64,000 nt of DNA from positions 1,469,266 through 1,533,265 of the forward strand of contig NZ_AP019658.1 in assembly GCF_009938225.1 (NCBI RefSeq). Reading direction: 5' to 3'. Every line of letters starts with the position of its first letter. Position 1 is the stretch's first letter. Made by a program: the position numbers and the translations under genes. A model generated the notes under the pieces. The model saw only the letters and a list, made by a program, of their open reading frames with translations, made no database searches and had not been told where the DNA came from. The stretch is from Vibrio ponticus. GTDB lineage: Bacteria > Pseudomonadota > Gammaproteobacteria > Enterobacterales > Vibrionaceae. Shown in pieces: positions 54,332 to 62,776 of this stretch.

Positions 54332-54907
54332 TTGATCCCGATGAGTGTCAAGAGCAAGAGTAGAGGACGACCTAGTGGCGTTGCCGGTCGTTTAAACCGT
54401 GATTCGATCATGATTCAAGCCAAACGCATGATGCTTGATCAAGGTAAAGTGCCAAGTATTCGCAACTTAGCCGCTGAATTAGATGTCGATGCCATGGCGA
54501 TTTATCACTATTACGCCAATAAAAATGATCTGCTTGAGTCGATCACTGTGTCACTGATCGATCAGATCTACCAACCGCAACAAGGCGCGAGTTGGCAACA
54601 AGAACTCAATAGTCTCGCATGGAGCTACTTAGAACTCTTACAGCGTTACTCGGGGCTGTTAGATACCTTGTTATCGATGAAGTTGGAAGGACCAGCAAAC
54701 CGCTTTGAACAGCATTTTAATGCCATTGTCGATGAACTAACGTTGCCGGCAGAACATCAACAAAACGCGCTGCATTTGCTGGTGGATTATCTACATGGTG
54801 TCGCGTTGGCGATGAAGTGCAATCAAACTCAGGTCAAAATCACGCTAGAAATGATTGAGGGACCGTTAAATCTTATTTGCGACTCGATACATAGAAAGGA
54901 TGTTTAA
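54332..54907 (+). CDS. TetR-family regulator
   Basis: This 191-aa protein has a basic start (SVKSKSRGRPSGVAGR) then the TetR helix-turn-helix (VPSIRNLAAELDVDAMAIYHYYANKNDLLESI) and an effector part. The actual start may be Met4. It likely controls the divergent reductase. Confidence 0.88.
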   Translation: MIPMSVKSKSRGRPSGVAGRLNRDSIMIQAKRMMLDQGKVPSIRNLAAELDVDAMAIYHYYANKNDLLESITVSLIDQIYQPQQGASWQQELNSLAWSYLELLQRYSGLLDTLLSMKLEGPANRFEQHFNAIVDELTLPAEHQQNALHLLVDYLHGVALAMKCNQTQVKITLEMIEGPLNLICDSIHRKDV

Positions 54908-54984
54908 ACGCTGTAGAAGGCGTTTTGGGGCGCTATGCGGGCATATTAAGCCTGCATAGGCGCTTCTAGAGGGTTTATCGCCTA

Positions 54985-55410
54985 TCAATCGTTGAGGTTT
55001 CGCACCATTTGCCCGGCGATTTGCTCAAACAGTTCAAGCTGCTCAGCGCTCAGGTCTGCGGTCATTTTATCATGCAGCTTAGTATCCACACTGGCTATCT
55101 GGCTCACTATCGCTTGACCACTCTCGGTTATTTTTAAGCACTGGCTGCGCTTATCTTGCGGATTCGGGCGTTTTTCAATCAACTGCTTTTCAATTAGGGT
55201 GTTGAGCAATCGCGTGACCTGCGCCTTATCACGGGACAAAAAGCCGGCTATATCGACAGCCGTGCAGTTCGGCTGATGGGTGACTATCTTCAAAACCCTG
55301 ACATGCATCGGCGCGATATCCAAATCCAACAGCTCTATCTGCTCATGTAAATTCCGCTTCAAACTGTGCACTAAGTGAAACAGAGTTTCTAACGATTTTT
55401 CATCAGCCAT
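54985..55410 (-). CDS. MarR-family regulator
   Basis: This 141-aa protein has the MarR helix-turn-helix (CTAVDIAGFLSRDKAQVTRLLNTLIEKQLIEKRPNPQDKRSQCLKIT). Two near-identical operator-like repeats lie in the divergent promoter beside it, shared with the DUF3861 gene. Confidence 0.9.
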   Translation of the reverse strand: MADEKSLETLFHLVHSLKRNLHEQIELLDLDIAPMHVRVLKIVTHQPNCTAVDIAGFLSRDKAQVTRLLNTLIEKQLIEKRPNPQDKRSQCLKITESGQAIVSQIASVDTKLHDKMTADLSAEQLELFEQIAGQMVRNLND

Positions 55411-55425
55411 TTTATACCCTCAAAA

Positions 55426-55472
55426 TATAGTTGACTTTATCAACCAAAATACTATAGTTGACATTATCAACT
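55426..55472. promoter_or_regulatory. Twin GTTGA-N5-TCAAC repeats, likely MarR operators
   Basis: GTTGACTTTATCAAC (55430-55444) and GTTGACATTATCAAC (55457-55471) are inverted repeats with the same arms, 27 bases apart, next to the MarR start. Confidence 0.7.
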
Positions 55473-55565
55473 TAATTAACGGTTGTTGCAATCTTTCCAG
55501 TCACTGCAAACAACCAAGTTGTAGAAAATTTCGCCCGAAACCAGTTTTAAAAATGAGAGCATAAG

Positions 55566-55886
55566 ATGATTGATAAAATTCGCCGAGAAAAACGTTACCG
55601 CGTCACTATTGAAGAGATTTCGACTAATGACGAATCTATTCAACGCACTGAATTTGAACACTGCGATCGAGAAGACCTGTTTAATACCATCGACAAACTC
55701 AAACAAGGCACCGATCTAGAAACTAATACCGCGACCAAAGTCGCCGTTGCATTGCGTCTACTTGGACCAACAATGATGGCTCATCGTAAACATCCTTTGT
55801 TCGCTGAGTTAATGCCGCACTTTAAAAACTTTATGCATAACCTCAAAACCACAATTAAACAAAAACTCAAAGCACAAGACGCGTAA
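55566..55886 (+). CDS. DUF3861-family small protein
   Basis: This 106-aa protein matches DUF3861: KRYRVTIEEIS at the start, NTATKVAVALRLLGPTMMAHRKHPLFAELMPHFKNFMHNLK later. No enzyme function is known. It lies opposite the MarR gene and is probably repressed by it. Confidence 0.8.
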   Translation: MIDKIRREKRYRVTIEEISTNDESIQRTEFEHCDREDLFNTIDKLKQGTDLETNTATKVAVALRLLGPTMMAHRKHPLFAELMPHFKNFMHNLKTTIKQKLKAQDA

Positions 55887-55920
55887 GCGCCAGTTATGAT
55901 TAAGGGGCAACAATGCCCCT

Positions 55921-55962
55921 AATTCTCAATTCTCAATTCTCAATTCTCAATTCTCAATTCTC
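55921..55962. repeat. Heptanucleotide microsatellite (AATTCTC)6
   Basis: Six exact tandem copies overlap the 3' end of the monooxygenase-like gene, so the stop codon and last residues lie inside the repeat. A change in copy number would change the stop-proximal sequence. Confidence 0.95.
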
Positions 55963-56250
55963 AGCATAAGCGTAGCGCCTTTTAATCTCGACAACTTCGA
56001 CACTGTAAGATTGATACCACTTGTCGCGCCCCAACTGTTGAGCGATTTGATGTTGGCTATCTTGATGCCAATTGCGAATGTCCTCTTCGTTATGCCAATA
56101 GGAAATCGCAATCTCTTGCTCACCTTCTGTCACCGCAATGAAGTCTTGGCAGTGATAGTGATTGAAAGCCAACTCGCGCATTAAAGCGACCATCTTGCCA
56201 TACTGCTCATCTTGAACGCCTACCTTGGCTTTAAAAATTACCGCATACAT
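55954..56250 (-). CDS. ABM (antibiotic biosynthesis monooxygenase)-fold protein
   Basis: This protein of about 98 aa starts MYAVIFKAKV and has the dimeric ferredoxin-like pattern of ABM proteins (EIAISYWHNEEDIRNWHQDSQHQIAQQLGRDKWYQSYSVEV). The longer frame to 56271 has seven more residues, but Met8 fits the family start. The last two residues and stop codon lie in an (AATTCTC)6 repeat. The substrate is unknown. Confidence 0.8.
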   Translation of the reverse strand: MYAVIFKAKVGVQDEQYGKMVALMRELAFNHYHCQDFIAVTEGEQEIAISYWHNEEDIRNWHQDSQHQIAQQLGRDKWYQSYSVEVVEIKRRYAYAEN

Positions 56251-56366
56251 TATCAATTCCCTTTTCATCAAATCTATCGCTTAGAATTGTCATACATCTA
56301 GTTTGATGCTTGCCAAAATCATGGAGCGCCGAATTTACTAAAAATCGAATCTCATCGACTACCTCA

Positions 56367-56381
56367 GTTTACATTGTAAAT
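56367..56381. other. parS2 centromere site
   Basis: TTTACATTGTAAA at 56368-56380, an exact parS2 core, lies just beyond the 3' end of the GNAT gene. Confidence 0.88.
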
Positions 56382-56407
56382 TTGTTCGCCGTCGAGAGGA
56401 GCATTGA

Positions 56408-56947
56408 TTAGTACCTCTCACACCATTCATCAACACGAATGGCATAAACCACAGTATCCCACCATTGGCGCTTAAAATAACGGTGTTGGCGGAAGTGCCC
56501 CTCTTTGACCATACCCAGTGTCTGGCACAACTTAATTGCAGGGAGATTCGCACTGACTGTTTCGGCATACATACGATGAACACCAAGCTCGCTAAAACCA
56601 AATTCAACCAGCGTACTCATCGCTTCTTGCATTAAACCGACACCTTGGCTCGAGCGTGACAAACCACAGCCAATCGATGCTTGCTGGTCCGCTTCTAAGC
56701 GTAAACAAGCGGTACCGATAAACTGACCTGTCAGAGTATCCTCTATCGCCAATTGATAAGCCTTACGTGGTTGCTCTAAAGCCTGAGCGATAAATAACTT
56801 GGTAAGCTGTCGATACTTCTCAGCATCGCAATCTTCTTCGCTGTAGAAGCGTTGATATTTACTGTCTTGAGAGAGTGCGACAAAAGCCGCTTCGTCGGAC
56901 GCCATCATATCGCGTAAAGTTAACCGGCGAGTTTGTAGCTTAAACAT
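56408..56947 (-). CDS. RimJ/RimL-type GNAT acetyltransferase
   Basis: This 179-aa protein has QASIGCGLSRSSQGVGLMQEAMSTLVEFGF (acetyl-CoA loop) and LPAIKLCQTLGMVKEGHFRQHRYFKRQWWDTVVYAI, as in RimJ/RimL members. The substrate is unknown. Confidence 0.87.
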   Translation of the reverse strand: MFKLQTRRLTLRDMMASDEAAFVALSQDSKYQRFYSEEDCDAEKYRQLTKLFIAQALEQPRKAYQLAIEDTLTGQFIGTACLRLEADQQASIGCGLSRSSQGVGLMQEAMSTLVEFGFSELGVHRMYAETVSANLPAIKLCQTLGMVKEGHFRQHRYFKRQWWDTVVYAIRVDEWCERY

Positions 56948-57149
56948 GAGAACTCCAACACAAAGAGAAAAGTCGACTTTTCATCCAAAGTCTGCACGCT
57001 CAATATGCCGCGCGAGGAATGGCGATTCAAATCTGTGAATAGGGAGTTAGACTTAGCTCGCAGCTTGTCGTTGATAGCTGCGCGCGATTGACTGCCAATA
57101 AAAGAGACATTTGATGACGACAGAAATTCAGCTTAAAAGCCACCCCATA

Positions 57150-57164
57150 ATTTACAATGTAAAT
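57150..57164. other. parS2 centromere site
   Basis: TTTACAATGTAAA at 57151-57163, an exact parS2 core, sits eight bases from the 3' end of the phosphatase-regulator gene. Confidence 0.88.
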
Positions 57165-57171
57165 TGCGCTT

Positions 57172-58869
57172 TTAACGCGACGTAGGAAAACGATGTGGAG
57201 CGTCGAAACGGTATATTGCCTTAACCTTGGTTCCCTGCTGTGAATAAGTCAGCGAGTCACACAACTCAGTAGCAAGCACTATTCCCCTTCCATAAGTGAG
57301 TCGGTTGGATGATTGTTTAGGATAATTCTCATAATCAAATCCCACACCGTTGTGCTCTATCTCCATTACCAGTTCACTTTGTTGTGGTTGATAGTTGAAA
57401 TTTATCTTAAGCCAGGCAACCTCACTTAGCTGTGCCAATTTCTGCTCGCGTTGCTGATAAAACAGAAAGAAGCCTTCTGGCTGCTCTTTGATTGAAGAGT
57501 CCATATCTAACAAACCGTGGTCAATTGCGTTAGTCACCAGTTCAGATAGAATTGAGCAGATTAGATCAAGATGAGGACCGCCAAACACAATTCCGGTTAG
57601 GTAACGTCTAATATCGCCCATCAAACTTGCTTGCTTAATTACCTCAGCAGGAAAATGTAACTGGGATTGGATAGGCAGGCTACTGTAGAAATCGCTCGCT
57701 GCTACTTCAACCGTACTTTTATCACTTGATATAGGGAATTGCATCGAAAGAATAGAGAGGTCGTCTTCTACACTCTTATACGCAAATTCGCGCACCGACT
57801 GATACAGAGTTGGTATCGTCATACATCCCGACTGCAACACTCGCTCTAGCCGCTCTTGCCCAAACAGTTCACCATCGGCATTCACAGCTTCGATAACTCC
57901 ATCAGTGTAGGCGACGATACGCTGATTTGGTTCGAGATTTAAATGCACCAAATTGGCTTCAAACTCTTTATTCGATAGCACGCCCAAAGGCATGTGTTTG
58001 GATTCCAATCGACGCAAGATACTGCCATCGTGATCGAGAATATAAGCGTCAGGTAAACCGCCCCCCCACCAGGAAACTTCAAAACCACTTGCACGTACTT
58101 CAAAGAAACTCGCGGCAAGCATCATTCCCGAAGGAAGAAAGCGTTCTAGCACATCATTTATTTCGCTAACAATATCACCTAAAGAAAACCCTTTAACCGC
58201 CATAGAGAAGAACGCTCTGGTTGCAGGTATTGCAGATATAGCCGCTGGCAAACCATGCCCGGTCGCATCCGCTATCATCACATAGACACCGCCATGGGGA
58301 CGATTCGCGACAACGATCAGGTCGCCATTGAAGATGGTGGAAGGCGTGGAGATATAATCAATGCCAAACACATGTTTAACTTGCGCACTCATCTCTTCTT
58401 TCAAATTAGAGAAAATCGACTCAGCGATGGCGTAGTCATAACGGATTTGTTCATGGAAGAGAGAGAGTTCATCGCGCTGCGCCATTACCTCATTGTGCAT
58501 AGTGACAATGCGGTAATGAGCCTGAACTTTTGCAAGCAGCACACTGCTCTCGACGGGCTTTAATACGAAATCATCGCCCAAAGATAGACAACGCTCAAAT
58601 GAATCATGATCATCTAGCACAGTTAAGAATATGATTGCGATATGTTGATTGGGGAAAGCCTGTCTGATTTGCTGTGCTGTGGTAAAGCCATTTTGCTCTG
58701 GCATCATCACATCGAGCAGAACGATGTCAGGTGGAGTCGGTAGCGCTTTCATCGCATCCACGATACCAACACCGCTTTCAAAGGTATCAATTCTTGAGGT
58801 AACGTGGCTTAGCATCATGCGACATAATTCTCTATTCGTCGCTTGGTCGTCAACAATCATGATTCTCAT
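57172..58869 (-). CDS. Response regulator with PP2C phosphatase and anti-sigma kinase-type ATPase domain (HsbR/CrsR-like)
   Basis: This 565-aa protein has three parts. The receiver (IMIVDDQATNREL, phosphorylated Asp in DIVLLDVMMPEQNG, about residues 1-125) is followed by a SpoIIE-type PP2C phosphatase (VMIADATGHGLPAAI and RIVAYTDGVIEAVN, about 170-380). A C-terminal HATPase has ILSELVTNAIDHGL (about 440-560). It works with the STAS protein next door: phosphorylating and dephosphorylating it to free or hold an anti-sigma or output factor. HsbR of Pseudomonas and CrsR of Shewanella have this layout. The downstream output is not in the window. Confidence 0.9.
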   Translation of the reverse strand: MRIMIVDDQATNRELCRMMLSHVTSRIDTFESGVGIVDAMKALPTPPDIVLLDVMMPEQNGFTTAQQIRQAFPNQHIAIIFLTVLDDHDSFERCLSLGDDFVLKPVESSVLLAKVQAHYRIVTMHNEVMAQRDELSLFHEQIRYDYAIAESIFSNLKEEMSAQVKHVFGIDYISTPSTIFNGDLIVVANRPHGGVYVMIADATGHGLPAAISAIPATRAFFSMAVKGFSLGDIVSEINDVLERFLPSGMMLAASFFEVRASGFEVSWWGGGLPDAYILDHDGSILRRLESKHMPLGVLSNKEFEANLVHLNLEPNQRIVAYTDGVIEAVNADGELFGQERLERVLQSGCMTIPTLYQSVREFAYKSVEDDLSILSMQFPISSDKSTVEVAASDFYSSLPIQSQLHFPAEVIKQASLMGDIRRYLTGIVFGGPHLDLICSILSELVTNAIDHGLLDMDSSIKEQPEGFFLFYQQREQKLAQLSEVAWLKINFNYQPQQSELVMEIEHNGVGFDYENYPKQSSNRLTYGRGIVLATELCDSLTYSQQGTKVKAIYRFDAPHRFPTSR

Positions 58870-58878
58870 GTTTGTTCC

Positions 58879-59178
58879 TCACTGAATAGAGAACTTTTTA
58901 TCAAAGCGAGATATCGCCAATACTTTGCGAACTTGGGGCAACGTATTGGTTAAGCGAATCTGACCGTCCGCCTGCTCGAGATAATTTTGCATGTTGATCA
59001 AAATACCAAGCCCTGCACTATCTATGTAGTCGACCATGCGCAGATCAATCGTGAAGCCATAACCTCGCTTATCGGCATAGCAACGTTTAAAATCCTGAAT
59101 CAAATTGAAGCCAAACGCCCCTTTCACATAGATGGTCACTTGTTTTGACTCGGTGTCAATCTCAGTTGTAACAGACAT
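58879..59178 (-). CDS. STAS-domain anti-anti-sigma factor
   Basis: This 99-aa protein has the STAS phosphorylation motif in MVDYIDSAGLGILINMQNYL (Ser in DSAG). It starts 9 bases ahead of the phosphatase-regulator gene and is its partner. Dephosphorylated, it would bind an anti-sigma factor or other target. Confidence 0.9.
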   Translation of the reverse strand: MSVTTEIDTESKQVTIYVKGAFGFNLIQDFKRCYADKRGYGFTIDLRMVDYIDSAGLGILINMQNYLEQADGQIRLTNTLPQVRKVLAISRFDKKFSIQ

Positions 59179-59624
59179 GAGTCCCCCCTCTCGGTTGCCA
59201 AGATGGCGTATTCTGAATGGAAAAACCTTTGGTCGACACTAGCGTAAATTATTATGGATACCAGTCGCCGCATTAGTCATGCTAAATGCGGCGACCTTTC
59301 TTGTGCACGCTGACGCTATCAAGCGAAAATTGTGACTGATAAGGTTTGAGCAAGTAAAACTGGTTGCTTATTGTTGAGTGTAGAAAGAAATAACTATTAA
59401 GCAAATGCCACTCATCTATTCCATCGGCAAAATATAATTTGAGAACATGTTTTTTTGCCAATATTGACGATGATTCAGTTAAATAGCCTGGCGAGATTTT
59501 TTTTGGCAATGACCAGACTGATTATTAATAGTTATGTCATTAGTGGAGTATTTACAGTGTAAAACGGAAAGAGGATTTACACTGTAAAGCGGAACTGCGT
59601 TTACAGTGTAAATTACAACAGAGA
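59179..59624. other. 446-bp intergenic region with three parS2 sites
   Basis: It holds the STAS promoter, a long stem at 59264-59295 (GTCGCCGCATT pairing with AATGCGGCGAC) and the parS2 cluster. A 75-codon minus-strand frame (59282-59509) covers the stem and looks like chance. Confidence 0.6.
59550..59613. other. Cluster of three parS2 sites
   Basis: TTTACAGTGTAAA (59551-59563), TTTACACTGTAAA (59576-59588) and TTTACAGTGTAAA (59600-59612) are spaced by 25 and 24 bases, so ParB2 dimers would be on nearly the same DNA face (about 2.4 turns). They lie just past the tmcA stop and close to parAB2, and are likely the main loading site here. Confidence 0.92.
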
Positions 59625-61631
59625 TTACTTGATACGGTTGAGCAGCAACTGTCGGATACGCATTTCAACTTGTTTGCGTCCCGCGAGGTTAAAGTCATGA
59701 GCGCAATCAGCCCAAGACCATTGCTGTAACACTTTGCGAATTAATAACCCATCACTCTCATCTAGCGCACTATGCCAAATATGTTTGGCTAAAAGCATCG
59801 ATACATTCTCGTAGCTAGAGCCACCTTGGGCATAATTCTCAAGTATGTTGATTTCAAACCTAGAGAGCGCGTGATTGCGGTCGGTAAAAGAATCGACCAA
59901 AGCTTGCACCAGAGATGTATCAAGTTGATGGTAAAGTTCACTCATTTGATAGCGCAAACTCTGACTTAGCAAATCAACCCCTGATTCAATCCAGTTGCCC
60001 TCTCCTTTAACCATAATAAGAGAATGACAGCCACTTGCTTGGTCACGTTGAATGCCGAGCTTAATTGGACGATAACCGTTAGTAGACCAAAATCTAAATA
60101 ACTCTTCAGTGACACCAAAACTAGTAGAGTAAAATTGATAACCAGTCTGCTGATAGAGCTGACTTAAAATATCGCTACCAATACCACGATTTTGCCAACT
60201 AGGGTGAACCGCAATACGCATGATGCGCAGGCTCTTGTCCAAAGCAGGCTCGTTCACAGCGAGATGGGCAGCCAGTGACGAAGCAACCAAATGTCCCTTT
60301 GGTCGACGCTTACCGGCGATAACTTGCTGCACCAAGTCTCTATCCAATCCCCCTTCTTCTACACCAACAATACAAGCCACGCAGTTGTTACCTTCAAAAC
60401 TGGCAAATAACTTCATTGCAGGATCGCTCAACAACAGCATTAAATCATTAGGCGTTGTTTGATAATGCGCATTCACCAATAATGCAAAGCATTGTTTGAG
60501 TATATCCGGAGAGTTGAATAGCTCTTCTTGTCGGTAATGGGTAAGCACAATGGACAATTTGTCAGGAGCAATATTCGCGGGTAACTCATCTAATTCCGCA
60601 TCAAGAAGGAACGATTGATACTGCCAACTTTCCAGAGGGTCGTTGCTTGCCCAGCGGATTGGCGTTTCCATATGATAAAAACGTGTACCGGGACGATTGG
60701 TAGTTAACCAGCTTTGAAACTTCAACGTAAAACCACGACCACATCCTTCGTAACCATGAATCGTAGTTGCGAAAACCGCTCGATGATATTGTTCAACCAT
60801 GCTGATCAACATCGGCAATGGAATCGCTGATGCTTCATCCACCAAAAGCAAGTCACATTGAAGATTGCCTCTCACCACTTCATCCGGCGCAACAAATTCA
60901 ATCGATGACCCTTGCCACTCTAACTTGAACTTACTTCTAGTCACTGAGCCCAACAGTTTTTCAGCATGCTCAAATAAAGGCGATACATTGCCGATGGTTG
61001 GTGAAGTGACGATAATTTTGAGCTTACGCTCCAACATTAGTTGCGCCGAAGCAATACCCAATGCACTGGTTTTACCTCGACCTCGGTCAGCAGTAAGCAC
61101 CACCGGGCGACGACGATGCCCAGTGACCACCTTCTTTATCAGCGTCACAGCTTGAGACTGCATCGCAAAAGCGTCGCGTTGTGACTCGGACAACTGATCA
61201 CAAAGCGGCACTACCGGTAAATCACTCCCCTGCTCTACCACTAATAAATGCTGCAGTGCGCGCAACAACCATTGATTAGCAAAACTCGTTTGGCTTTGAC
61301 TTGCATGAATAAAGATTGCCAGACCACCACCGCGAAGCGTACCGAGTACCGAAGTCACGCTATTCGCGTCAAACTCATTGCTCAAATCAACAATTAAAAG
61401 CTCGCACTCATGTCCCAATAATTGTTGCCCTTTGTTCATTGGACAGAATTGCGTGACAAACGGAAGCGCTTCGCCTCCCAATTGAAAGCAAGTTGCCTGG
61501 TTTAACTGCGCGGCATGATGACAGAACTCTTTAGACCAAGCGTCATCACCCTTAAGGAAGAGACCAAATCGATGATTGCTTACTTGCGCTGCTTTTTGCA
61601 GTTCGATGAGAAATTGTTGCTCAGATAACAT
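59625..61631 (-). CDS. tmcA: tRNA(Met) cytidine acetyltransferase
   Basis: This 668-aa enzyme makes N4-acetylcytidine at position 34 of elongator tRNA-Met. An N-terminal DUF1726 part precedes a RNA-helicase-like domain with Walker A LTADRGRGKTSALG and Walker B LLLVDEASAIP. A GNAT domain (LRIMRIAVHPSWQNRGIGSDILSQL) and a tRNA-binding C-terminal part follow. The terminal tract overlaps no other gene. Confidence 0.95.
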   Translation of the reverse strand: MLSEQQFLIELQKAAQVSNHRFGLFLKGDDAWSKEFCHHAAQLNQATCFQLGGEALPFVTQFCPMNKGQQLLGHECELLIVDLSNEFDANSVTSVLGTLRGGGLAIFIHASQSQTSFANQWLLRALQHLLVVEQGSDLPVVPLCDQLSESQRDAFAMQSQAVTLIKKVVTGHRRRPVVLTADRGRGKTSALGIASAQLMLERKLKIIVTSPTIGNVSPLFEHAEKLLGSVTRSKFKLEWQGSSIEFVAPDEVVRGNLQCDLLLVDEASAIPLPMLISMVEQYHRAVFATTIHGYEGCGRGFTLKFQSWLTTNRPGTRFYHMETPIRWASNDPLESWQYQSFLLDAELDELPANIAPDKLSIVLTHYRQEELFNSPDILKQCFALLVNAHYQTTPNDLMLLLSDPAMKLFASFEGNNCVACIVGVEEGGLDRDLVQQVIAGKRRPKGHLVASSLAAHLAVNEPALDKSLRIMRIAVHPSWQNRGIGSDILSQLYQQTGYQFYSTSFGVTEELFRFWSTNGYRPIKLGIQRDQASGCHSLIMVKGEGNWIESGVDLLSQSLRYQMSELYHQLDTSLVQALVDSFTDRNHALSRFEINILENYAQGGSSYENVSMLLAKHIWHSALDESDGLLIRKVLQQWSWADCAHDFNLAGRKQVEMRIRQLLLNRIK

Positions 61632-61753
61632 AGCTTAGATGTGCGATTGTATTTCTCGCTAGTATATACCCAACCAAAGCGCAGAGGGACAATTGTCGAG
61701 CTGTTATGATTTATAACCCCAAAACTTATTGTCTAATCCAGTTAATCAGGCAC

Positions 61754-61776
61754 AAAAAAAGCCGCTAATAGCGGCT
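61754..61776 (-). terminator. Terminator after parB2
   Basis: On the minus strand AGCCGCT and AGCGGCT pair with a three-base loop and are followed by TTTTTTT. It lies 22 bases past the parB2 stop. Confidence 0.85.
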
Positions 61777-61798
61777 TAATAAATGAATACGACGGGGA

Positions 61799-62770
61799 CT
61801 ATTTTAGTCGTTCTTGCAAAAATGCGAGAATATCTTGCATGGTATTCTCATCAATTTTCTTTAGATTCAATGCAAGATTCGCCCCTTTACGACTGTAGCT
61901 CACACGACCTTTAATTAAATCAACTTTATTGCTAACCGCTCGCTTGCTTGGCGATAGCTCTTCAATCCATGCTTCAATCATTTCAGAAACATCTTTGGTG
62001 ATGCGAGCAACGCCTTGAGCGTCACTACGTTGCCACGCGAAACCTTCTTTATCACTGCACTTTTTCAGTAGCATGCCTTTGTCAGCATGGCTCAATTGGC
62101 TGAACTGTTTGTGCAATTTAACAATCGTCGGACGACCAAGATCCGCCACATTAGGATACGCTTGCAACAATTCTAACGGTAAATCCGCCGCTTTCAGAGC
62201 ACCACTGACTAACGCTTCGCTGCACTGGAACATTTTTGCTAGCGCTTTTTGATCTTCCGCTTCGCCGCTAGCAAGCTTCGCCTGCATTTCTTTACCTTTC
62301 TCATAAAGTGATAACGGCTTGTGCGCGTTAGCTACATCAGAAAGGAACTTCGCGTGCTCTGCATTAATATTTTGAGCAACATAAACTAAAAATGGCTTAC
62401 CCGCTAAAATACACGACATTCGACGACGGCTACCATCGAGAACTTCGATTTTGCCATCTTCACGCATGCGACCCACTGCCGGGTACTGTTGACCGCGCTC
62501 GCGCAGTGTCACTAATACATCTGAAAGTGCATGTTCATTTAAAAATGATTGCTCACGTGCATTATCAGCAAATACGACGGTTTGCTTTTCTACTTGATCC
62601 GCTTCAATGCGAGTCAACTTAAACTCAACCATCTCCTCGCCTGCAACTGAAAGTTCAATAACGTGCGCTTGCTCTTTTGCCGCTTGCTGAGCTTCTTGTG
62701 GTGTCGTGGCAATGCGTTTATTGGTCTTGCCAAATAATCTAGCGTTTAGATCTGAGGTTTTAATTGCCAT
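61799..62770 (-). CDS. parB2: Chromosome-2 partition protein ParB2
   Basis: This 323-aa DNA-binding protein binds parS2 and spreads to mark the ori2 region. It has the ParB N-terminal part (VGRMREDGKIEVLDGSRRRMSCILAGKPFLVYVAQ, with the box II GSRRR patch) and the helix-turn-helix region (QKALAKMFQCSEALVSGALKAADLP). The C-terminal part is basic. It follows parA2 after six bases. The plasmid-like sequence fits the plasmid origin of Vibrio chromosome 2. Confidence 0.95.
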   Translation of the reverse strand: MAIKTSDLNARLFGKTNKRIATTPQEAQQAAKEQAHVIELSVAGEEMVEFKLTRIEADQVEKQTVVFADNAREQSFLNEHALSDVLVTLRERGQQYPAVGRMREDGKIEVLDGSRRRMSCILAGKPFLVYVAQNINAEHAKFLSDVANAHKPLSLYEKGKEMQAKLASGEAEDQKALAKMFQCSEALVSGALKAADLPLELLQAYPNVADLGRPTIVKLHKQFSQLSHADKGMLLKKCSDKEGFAWQRSDAQGVARITKDVSEMIEAWIEELSPSKRAVSNKVDLIKGRVSYSRKGANLALNLKKIDENTMQDILAFLQERLK

Positions 62771-62776
62771 GAGTTA

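Noticed and set aside
59282..59509. 75-codon minus-strand frame before the STAS gene
   Set aside because: It spans a long stem-loop, has an odd composition, and lies next to parS2 sites; no support for coding.
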